A stretch of DNA of 22,284 bases from Clostridiaceae bacterium (lineage in GTDB: Bacteria > Bacillota > Clostridia > DSM-8532). Numbering within the stretch: position 1 is the stretch's first letter; every line of letters begins with the position of its first letter. Under the pieces are notes generated by a model. The model did not search any database, was not told the DNA's origin, and saw only the letters and a program-made list of their open reading frames with translations. Below are positions 16,088-22,284 of this stretch, one piece after another. The stretch covers positions 1-22,284 of the forward strand of contig DUSJ01000206.1 in NCBI GenBank assembly GCA_012842645.1. The letters are read 5' to 3'. Made by a program: the position numbers and the translations under genes.

Positions 16088-16648
16088 ATGTTCGTATTGG
16101 CAGGTTTGGGCAATATGGGCCCGCAATATGAGAGAACCCGGCATAACGTCGGGTTTGATACAATTGATTTCCTCGCTGTGAAATACAGGATAACCAATTT
16201 CAAACACAAGCACAAGTCGCTCATTGCCGATGGTGTCATACAGGGTCAGAGAACCATGCTGGTCAAGCCCCAGACATATATGAACAACAGCGGCGAGGCG
16301 ATAAGGGAGATCCTGGATTATTACAAGATACCCCCGGAACAGCTTATCGTCATATACGACGATGCCGACATCGACGTGGGGAAACTCAGGATCAGGGCAA
16401 AGGGCAGCGCCGGGACCCACAACGGCATGCGTTCCATACTGAGCCATATAAAAACCGAGGACTTTCCCAGGATCCGCATAGGTATCGGGAAAGCCCCTGA
16501 AAAAATGGATATGGCTGATTTTGTACTTAGCCGTTTCACAGAGGAAGAGAGAGAACTCATCAACCACACGATAGAAAGGGCTGCGCTGGCAGCTGTCACC
16601 ATCATCTGCGCGTCGGTGGATGCCGCCATGAGCAGATACAACGGCTAA
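16088..16648 (+). CDS. pth: Peptidyl-tRNA hydrolase
   Basis: Bacterial-type Pth (called spoVC in Bacillus), 186 residues, cleaving the ester bond of peptidyl-tRNAs dropped from ribosomes so that the tRNA is recycled. Conserved parts: GLGNMGPQYERTRHNVGF with substrate-binding Asn9 and catalytic His19, KPQTYMNNSGEA with Asn66, YDDADIDVGKLRIR with Asp91 (partner of the histidine), and GSAGTHNGMRSI with Asn112. The family's usual GNPG reads GNMG, and GGHNG reads GTHNG; both are mild changes outside the catalytic set. A GAGGT site lies five bases before the ATG. It ends the glmU-prs-pth block and is followed by a hairpin-rich, gene-free 118 bases. Confidence 0.96.
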   Translation: MFVLAGLGNMGPQYERTRHNVGFDTIDFLAVKYRITNFKHKHKSLIADGVIQGQRTMLVKPQTYMNNSGEAIREILDYYKIPPEQLIVIYDDADIDVGKLRIRAKGSAGTHNGMRSILSHIKTEDFPRIRIGIGKAPEKMDMADFVLSRFTEEERELINHTIERAALAAVTIICASVDAAMSRYNG

Positions 16649-16663
16649 TAAATAAGTTGATAA

Positions 16664-16717
16664 TTGCAGCTCACCCCTGGTGCTGAGCGTCAGCAAGGCA
16701 CTTAGGGTGAGCTGTAA
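16664..16717. repeat. Large imperfect hairpin downstream of pth
   Basis: Arms TTGCAGCTCACCC (16664-16676) and GGGTGAGCTGTAA (16705-16717) pair over 13 bases including one G-U. Inside, TGCTGA (16681-16686) and TCAGCA (16690-16695) form a second stem with loop GCG. It lies between the convergent pth and GGDEF genes. There is no T-run on either side, so it is not a standard intrinsic terminator, though it may protect or terminate transcripts from both directions. Confidence 0.6.
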
Positions 16718-16726
16718 TGCCCAAAG

Positions 16727-16767
16727 ACCGTCCCCAGTGACAACAAGCTGCCAAAAGAACCGTCTCC
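16727..16767. repeat. GTCCCC-type repeat at the 3' end of the GGDEF gene
   Basis: ACCGTCCCCAGTGACA (16727-16742) is followed by the related ACCGTCTCC (16759-16767), which runs into the stop codon of the GGDEF gene. On the minus strand the second part reads GGAGACGGTTCTTTTGGCA. This belongs to the same broad GGGGACGG/CCGTCCCC style as the repeats near 7100 and 9026-9147, but it is not a close copy of them. Confidence 0.5.
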
Positions 16768-18305
16768 TAAGACGCGTTGTAGATGCGGTAAACGCCGCGG
16801 CCGGCCTGTTTTGCTGAATACATTGCCGCATCGGCCATCTTCTTCAGGCTGAACAGGTCGGTAGAATGATCGGGATAAAAGGCAATACCTGCGCTGACAA
16901 GGACAGGGAGCATGATATGCCCTATCTTCCGCGGCTGCGCAAGGGTCTCAAGCAGCTTGTCGAGCGCCGCCGAGGCTTCTTCCCTGCCGGCGTTCGGAAT
17001 AAAGACAAGGAATTCGTCGCCGGATATTCTTATTTTCAGCGATTCCCTCGGCATCACCTTTATCAGGTCCTTTGCGAAGGATTTGAGTAGATCGTCGCCG
17101 CAGTCATGGCCATATGTATCATTAATGGTTTTAAGGTTATCGATGTCAATGAATACCAGGGCGCCCTTGTTGCCATGTGCCGACAGTGACTGGGCTATCC
17201 GGTCGGGGAACGCCCTGCTGCTCAGGCATCCCGTCAGGGGATCCCGCTCGATTTCAACGCGCAGACGCTCATTGTCCTTCTTAAGATTGTAAAGCATAAG
17301 CTGCGCTTTTATGAACACCTGCTGCTTCCGGAGATTATCTTCCTCCAGCTTTATGGTTATATCCTTGTAAGTAGTAAGGGCATCGACCAGCATGGCCATG
17401 TTGCCTGTGTACTGGCATACCTCTGCCATGGCCAGGGCAGCGTTTCTCTTAACGGCCGGGTAATCGAGCTTCAAAGCGTAATTGTAGGCTTCAGAAATAA
17501 CCCGGTATGCTTCATCATAATTTTTGACGGCACAATACAGCTTGCTGAGGTCTATGCGTATCTGTACCTGGTAGTAATCGTTGGATAATTCCTCCGCAAG
17601 CGACAATGCTTTCAGCATCAGTTCACTTGCTTCTTCGATCTTGTTCTGGCTCAGGCGTATTTCACCAAGAGTATAATAGCTTTCGCATACGATCTGGGTT
17701 CTTCCCTGCCCTGCAGCCTCATCGAGGGCCTTTTGCGCGTACTTCTCAGCCTCTTCCACCCTGTTCATGCGGTACAGCGTATAGGCCATGTTACGGTAAA
17801 CGAAGGACCTGGGAAAAACGTTCTGATCCTTGTCTACCTTTTCCATAAGGACATTCAGGCAGCTGAGGGCGGTTTCATAATCGCCAAGCTCGGTCATTAT
17901 ACTGCACATGTTGTTGTAAATCTGGCATTCCAGATTGACACAGCCGTTGGACTTGGCTAACTCAAGGGCTTCAAGAAAATATTCAAGGCTTTTTGAGATT
18001 ACCCCCATCTTGTAATAGGCTATACCGAACAGATTGGAGACCTTTGCCATCCTTGCGGTATCGTTCATGCTGTTGGCTATTGAATAGCAGGTGTTCAGAT
18101 GCTCTATGGCTTTTTCGTTTTTCCTGAGCGTCACCAATGCCCGCGCAATACGAATAAGACTTTCGTATATGCAGGTGTCGCAATGAATGGATTTTGACAA
18201 TTCCAACGCTTTTTGCGCAAGTTCCAGATCCCTGCCCGTGCCAAGGTCCGCTTCACGGTCGCAGGCATTGAGCAGGTTGTCGACACTTGCTCTAAGATTA
18301 TCCAT
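16767..18305 (-). CDS. TPR-repeat protein with C-terminal GGDEF (diguanylate cyclase) domain
   Basis: A 512-residue, apparently soluble signalling protein. Residues ~1-320 are helical repeats of TPR type (for example NLFGIAYYKMGVISKSLEYF and YYTLGEIRLSQNKIEEASEL), about seven units. A coiled linker (around EEDNLRKQQV and LKKDNERLRVEIE) leads to a GGDEF domain from RDPLTGCLSSRAF (~354) to the end. The active-site motif is SGDEF (428-432) with FIDIDNLKTINDTYGH upstream, so c-di-GMP synthesis is plausible. The inhibitory RxxD I-site is replaced by RESL, so product inhibition is probably lost. Start choice: an upstream ATG at 18392 would add 29 residues but lacks a ribosome binding site; the ATG at 18305 has GGTGATT close upstream. 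The gene stands alone, convergent with pth and divergent from guaB. Confidence 0.9.
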   Translation of the reverse strand: MDNLRASVDNLLNACDREADLGTGRDLELAQKALELSKSIHCDTCIYESLIRIARALVTLRKNEKAIEHLNTCYSIANSMNDTARMAKVSNLFGIAYYKMGVISKSLEYFLEALELAKSNGCVNLECQIYNNMCSIMTELGDYETALSCLNVLMEKVDKDQNVFPRSFVYRNMAYTLYRMNRVEEAEKYAQKALDEAAGQGRTQIVCESYYTLGEIRLSQNKIEEASELMLKALSLAEELSNDYYQVQIRIDLSKLYCAVKNYDEAYRVISEAYNYALKLDYPAVKRNAALAMAEVCQYTGNMAMLVDALTTYKDITIKLEEDNLRKQQVFIKAQLMLYNLKKDNERLRVEIERDPLTGCLSSRAFPDRIAQSLSAHGNKGALVFIDIDNLKTINDTYGHDCGDDLLKSFAKDLIKVMPRESLKIRISGDEFLVFIPNAGREEASAALDKLLETLAQPRKIGHIMLPVLVSAGIAFYPDHSTDLFSLKKMADAAMYSAKQAGRGVYRIYNAS

Positions 18306-18517
18306 GATAATCACCAGCATAAAGGATTTTGGCAAACACGTATCTTTTGTAGATTTTCCGCCAATACATAGAACTGGGGTGTCGGACTTCAAGCGGATGT
18401 TTGACTTTGGAAATTATAATATATAATAGCACGACCTAATAATAAAATAAAGTATAAAAAATGCAAGAATTTTCACAGGGAACCATGATGTTTCCGGAAA
18501 GCGTGAAAGCAACTTGA

Positions 18518-18546
18518 TTGATTTTTAAAACCGTATACAGTATAAT
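18518..18546 (+). promoter_or_regulatory. Sigma-A promoter of guaB
   Basis: TTGATT (18518-18523), a 17-base spacer and a perfect TATAAT (18541-18546). Transcription would start near 18553, giving an ~80-base leader before the guaB start. Confidence 0.75.
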
Positions 18547-18557
18547 GGGTATAATAA

Positions 18558-20090
<1,533 letters not shown>

Positions 20091-20164
20091 GCCTGTCATT
20101 TTGCTGTTATCATTATGGGATCAACTCAATATTATTTAGCAGGAACAAAGCCCGGGGATCCATA

Positions 20165-20995
20165 ATGAATATAGGTCTTCTTCTGCCTGCCAGGAAAAAG
20201 AGATGGGAATCCGCTTCGCTCAAATTCTGTTCCATCAATATCACGGATGGCATCGACCTGATAGTCTGTTATATATCCTGCCCGGAAGCAGGTTCCTTAT
20301 TCCGTGCCGGAGCTGTAAAACGGCTCAGGGCCAGGCTTGACAGGATACTGGAAGAAGGAAACGTCTGGCCCGTACTTGAGCACCCGGACCTGGGCGGATT
20401 TTACCAGGCCGGTGACAGCAGTTACGACAGCATCACGCAGAAAGTCGCCATTTCCCGCGCCGATGAAGTCGTCGGCAGCATCAGGGGGCTGGGGAACCTG
20501 GCCAGCCAGGAGATCCTGGTGACAGGCCGGCCGGCGTATCTTGAACAAGCCATCGAGAAATTTATAACAAAAGTGAAGACCCTGAATATACTTATACCGG
20601 AAGGGGAAAGCGAGCCCGCCGAAGCTGAAAAGGCTTTCGCTGAAACGGGGATACCAGTCCATATAACCACCGATTTCGATATAGTGCGCCGTGTAAGGCT
20701 ATGGCTCAGGTATCCCGGCGACCACGAAAGCTTCGATGAGCTGCCCGGAAAATTTACCGGAACGATAGTCGATTTCGGCTCCATGAAGCTGATAGATACA
20801 AAATTAAGAAAAATATACAGCATTAACATAGAATTTTCAGACAGAATCAAGAGAAGAATAGGACAGCAAATATTAAATTCGCTGGAGAAAGGAGTACTGG
20901 AAAGTTTTATAGTCGCCGCATGCGCGGAAGCCTGGAACATCATGGTCCCTGAGGCCTCTTCGATGCTTGGTATCAGGCTTTCTTTTAAATCTTGA
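20165..20995 (+). CDS. Unrecognised 276-residue protein between guaB and greA
   Basis: I do not recognise the family. The predicted protein is soluble, with no signal peptide or membrane segment. It begins MNIGLLLPARKKRWE, has an alternating alpha/beta pattern, a middle part LNILIPEGESEPAEAEKAF followed by IPVHITTDFDIVRRVRLWL, and a segment TGTIVDFGSMKLIDTKLRKI before a helical C terminus. The strand-loop-acid patterns suggest a Rossmann-like fold, but no catalytic signature can be named. The ribosome binding site is weak (GGGG, nine bases before the ATG). Codon use looks like that of its neighbours, and the frame is open over its whole length, which supports a real gene. It follows guaB in the same direction, and its stop codon lies within the -35 box of the greA promoter. 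Confidence 0.75.
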   Translation: MNIGLLLPARKKRWESASLKFCSINITDGIDLIVCYISCPEAGSLFRAGAVKRLRARLDRILEEGNVWPVLEHPDLGGFYQAGDSSYDSITQKVAISRADEVVGSIRGLGNLASQEILVTGRPAYLEQAIEKFITKVKTLNILIPEGESEPAEAEKAFAETGIPVHITTDFDIVRRVRLWLRYPGDHESFDELPGKFTGTIVDFGSMKLIDTKLRKIYSINIEFSDRIKRRIGQQILNSLEKGVLESFIVAACAEAWNIMVPEASSMLGIRLSFKS

Positions 20996-21020
20996 CATAC
21001 CAGGTACCCTGAACTATAAT
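20992..21020 (+). promoter_or_regulatory. Perfect-consensus sigma-A promoter of greA
   Basis: TTGACA (20992-20997), a 17-base spacer and TATAAT (21015-21020). All twelve consensus bases and the spacing are optimal. The TGA stop of the preceding gene is the centre of the -35 box. Transcription would begin near 21027, leaving an ~80-base leader. Confidence 0.9.
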
Positions 21021-21055
21021 TTATCGTAATGCATAGAAACTATATCAGAATAGCA

Positions 21056-21090
21056 CGGTGTCGCGCCTTATCGGGGGCGGCGCGGTACTG
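21056..21090 (+). promoter_or_regulatory. GC-rich leader hairpin directly upstream of the greA ribosome binding site
   Basis: CGGTGTCGCGCC (21056-21067) pairs with GGCGCGGTACTG (21079-21090) over 12 positions, including three G-U pairs, around an 11-base loop. It is followed at once by AAAAGGGGAG, the greA ribosome binding site, rather than a T-run, so it is not a terminator. It may stabilise the message or influence translation. Confidence 0.6.
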
Positions 21091-21106
21091 AAAAGGGGAG
21101 AAAAAA

Positions 21107-21583
21107 ATGAGCAAAAAGGAAGTCCTTCTTACCTATGAAGGTCTTAAAAAACTCGAAGAGGAACTTGAATTCCTCAAGGGTGAGAGAAGAAAAGAGATAG
21201 CAGAAAGAATCAAACAGGCACTTGCCTTCGGAGATATTTCAGAGAACTCGGAATATGATGAGGCTAAAAATGAGCAGGCACAGAATGAAAGCAGAATAAT
21301 GCAGCTGGAGGCGATGCTGAAGAACGCCACGATCATCGACGAGGACGAGGTGGACACAAAGGTAGTAAATCTTGGAGCAAAGGTGAAAATACGGGATATC
21401 AAGACGAAGGAGGAGTTCGACTACCAGATAGTCGGGTCCACCGAGGCCGATCCGGCGTCCAGCAGGATCTCCAACGAATCTCCCGTAGGCAGCGCCTTGC
21501 TGGGCCACAAGGTGGGAGACACCATTGATGTCGAAGTTCCCGGAGGCAAGATCAGGTATAAAATCGTAAATATCTATAAGTAA
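21107..21583 (+). CDS. greA: Transcription elongation factor GreA
   Basis: Binds the secondary channel of RNA polymerase and stimulates cleavage of backtracked RNA. Its 158 residues match the family. The N-terminal antiparallel coiled coil (about 1-75) includes [20 protein letters not shown] and the tip [16 protein letters not shown] (46-61), whose acidic residues act in cleavage. The C-terminal FKBP-like domain contains [11 protein letters not shown] and [18 protein letters not shown]. The gene has a strong promoter and a GGGGAG ribosome binding site seven bases before the ATG. The downstream gene is lysS, as in many Firmicutes, with a promoter and terminator between them. Confidence 0.97.
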   Translation: MSKKEVLLTYEGLKKLEEELEFLKGERRKEIAERIKQALAFGDISENSEYDEAKNEQAQNESRIMQLEAMLKNATIIDEDEVDTKVVNLGAKVKIRDIKTKEEFDYQIVGSTEADPASSRISNESPVGSALLGHKVGDTIDVEVPGGKIRYKIVNIYK

Positions 21584-21600
21584 TTGTTCTTTAATTGTTC

Positions 21601-21629
21601 TTGTTTGAATTTTTGATTTGGGGTATAAT
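21601..21629 (+). promoter_or_regulatory. Candidate sigma-A promoter upstream of lysS
   Basis: TTGTTT (21601-21606), a 17-base spacer and TATAAT (21624-21629). Transcription would begin near 21636, only about eight bases before the terminator hairpin, so any lysS transcript from here must read through it. Confidence 0.6.
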
Positions 21630-21643
21630 TATGTCTCGATAAC

Positions 21644-21680
21644 AACAGTTTACATAAAATATGTAAGCTGTTTTCTTTTT
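21644..21680 (+). terminator. Intrinsic terminator between greA and lysS
   Basis: A 13-base stem with AACAGTTTACATA (21644-21656) pairing to TATGTAAGCTGTT (21660-21672), one G-U pair and a 3-base AAA loop, followed by TTCTTTTT. It ends greA transcripts and also stands between the lysS promoter candidate and the lysS start. Confidence 0.85.
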
Positions 21681-21699
21681 ATTGTTATGGGAGGTTAAC

Positions 21700-22284
21700 A
21701 TGCCAGATATTGCAGGAAACAACCAGGAACTTAACCAGGAGCTTAACCAGGAACTTGCTGACCTTAACGAGATTCTCAGGGTCAGGCGCGGCAAGCTTGC
21801 CGAACTCCAGAAATCGGGAAAGGATCCTTTTAAAATTGTAAAGTATGATGTTACCCACAGGTCAGGAGAAATAAAGGCCAATTTTGAAGCGTTTGAGAAC
21901 ATGAACGTATCCCTGGCCGGCAGGCTTATGAGCAAGCGTGGAATGGGGAAATCGACATTCTGCGATATCCAGGACAGGGACGGAAGGATCCAGATTTATG
22001 TCAGGATCAACGACATTGGCGAGGAAAATTACGAAGAGTTCAAAAAGCTTGATATAGGCGATATAATCGGGGTCACTGGCAAGGTGTTCAAGACCCGCAT
22101 GGGAGAGATCTCGATCCATGTCGACAGCTATACCCTGCTTTCAAAATCCTTAAGGCCCCTGCCGGAAAAATTCCATGGCCTTAAGGATACAGACACCAGG
22201 TACCGCCAGCGCTACCTGGACCTTATTGTGAATCCCGATGTCAAAAACACCTTTATAACCAGGAGCCGGATAATAGCGGCAATC
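21700..22284 (+). CDS. lysS: Lysyl-tRNA synthetase, class II, 3'-truncated by the window edge
   Basis: Charges tRNA-Lys with lysine. Only the first 195 codons lie in the window; the frame is open to the last base. After a polar N-terminal helix (LNEILRVRRGKLAELQKSGKDPF) comes the OB-fold anticodon-binding domain, recognisable from VSLAGRLMSKRGMGKSTFCD, DGRIQIYV, DIGDIIGVTGKVFKTRMGE and LLSKSLRPLPEKFHGLKD. The beginning of the catalytic domain follows, with DTRYRQRYLDLIVN and TRSRII (motif 1 region). The start is set by GGGAGG (21689-21694), five bases before the ATG. An oddity is the threefold NQEL repeat at residues 8-19. The catalytic motifs 2 and 3 lie outside. Confidence 0.95.
   Translation, partial: MPDIAGNNQELNQELNQELADLNEILRVRRGKLAELQKSGKDPFKIVKYDVTHRSGEIKANFEAFENMNVSLAGRLMSKRGMGKSTFCDIQDRDGRIQIYVRINDIGEENYEEFKKLDIGDIIGVTGKVFKTRMGEISIHVDSYTLLSKSLRPLPEKFHGLKDTDTRYRQRYLDLIVNPDVKNTFITRSRIIAAI
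21721..21756 (+). repeat. Three tandem 12-base repeats at the start of lysS
   Basis: AACCAGGAACTT, AACCAGGAGCTT and AACCAGGAACTT in a row encode NQEL three times, in frame. The copies differ at one base, which points to recent tandem duplication in the flexible N-terminal extension. Confidence 0.9.

Noticed and set aside
21584..21699. T-box leader for lysS
   Set aside because: The space between promoter and start is too small and the conserved T-box sequence is absent; the hairpin is an ordinary terminator.

Overview
The window reads as a chromosomal stretch of an endospore-forming, low-to-mid GC Firmicute, most likely of class Clostridia. The basis is the sporulation genes (a SpoIIE phosphatase, SpoVG, a SpoVK-type AAA+ ATPase), Gram-positive style ribosome binding sites, and the gene order spoVG-glmU-prs-pth, which is the classical Firmicutes order (gcaD/glmU-prs-spoVC/pth in Bacillus). 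A genus cannot be fixed from sequence alone. There is no phage, integrase, CRISPR, rRNA or tRNA gene here.

Layout. Bases 1-3658, plus strand: the 3' part of the pcrA helicase gene, a HAD phosphatase/phosphomutase and a SpoVK-like AAA+ ATPase, closely spaced and probably co-transcribed. Bases 3730-6964, minus strand: an ABC exporter operon (ATPase, then two ABC-2 permeases). Bases 7314-9013, plus strand and divergent from it: a sensor histidine kinase and a NarL/LuxR response regulator that overlap by 4 bases. The kinase/regulator pair is bracketed by inverted copies of a 49-base GTCCCC-containing repeat, which becomes a tandem cluster downstream of the regulator. Bases 9251-11599: spoIIE, tail-to-tail with murC (11586-12980, minus). 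Bases 13332-16648, plus: spoVG behind a textbook sigma-H promoter and followed by a terminator, then glmU, prs and pth. Bases 16767-18305, minus: a TPR-GGDEF protein. Bases 18633-22284, plus: guaB with its own sigma-A promoter, an unrecognised 276-residue protein, greA with a perfect consensus promoter, and the first 195 codons of lysS behind a promoter directly followed by an intrinsic terminator.

How it fits together. Most genes are housekeeping: nucleotide supply (prs, guaB), cell-wall precursors (glmU, murC), translation and transcription quality (pth, greA, lysS) and DNA repair (pcrA), interleaved with sporulation functions. The ABC exporter with the divergent two-component pair looks like a self-contained envelope-stress or export module. 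The most unusual coding feature is GlmU: its acetyltransferase half is intact, but its uridylyltransferase half is shortened and has lost the signature residues. The most unusual non-coding features are the inverted and tandem GTCCCC repeats, and the lysS and greA leaders.
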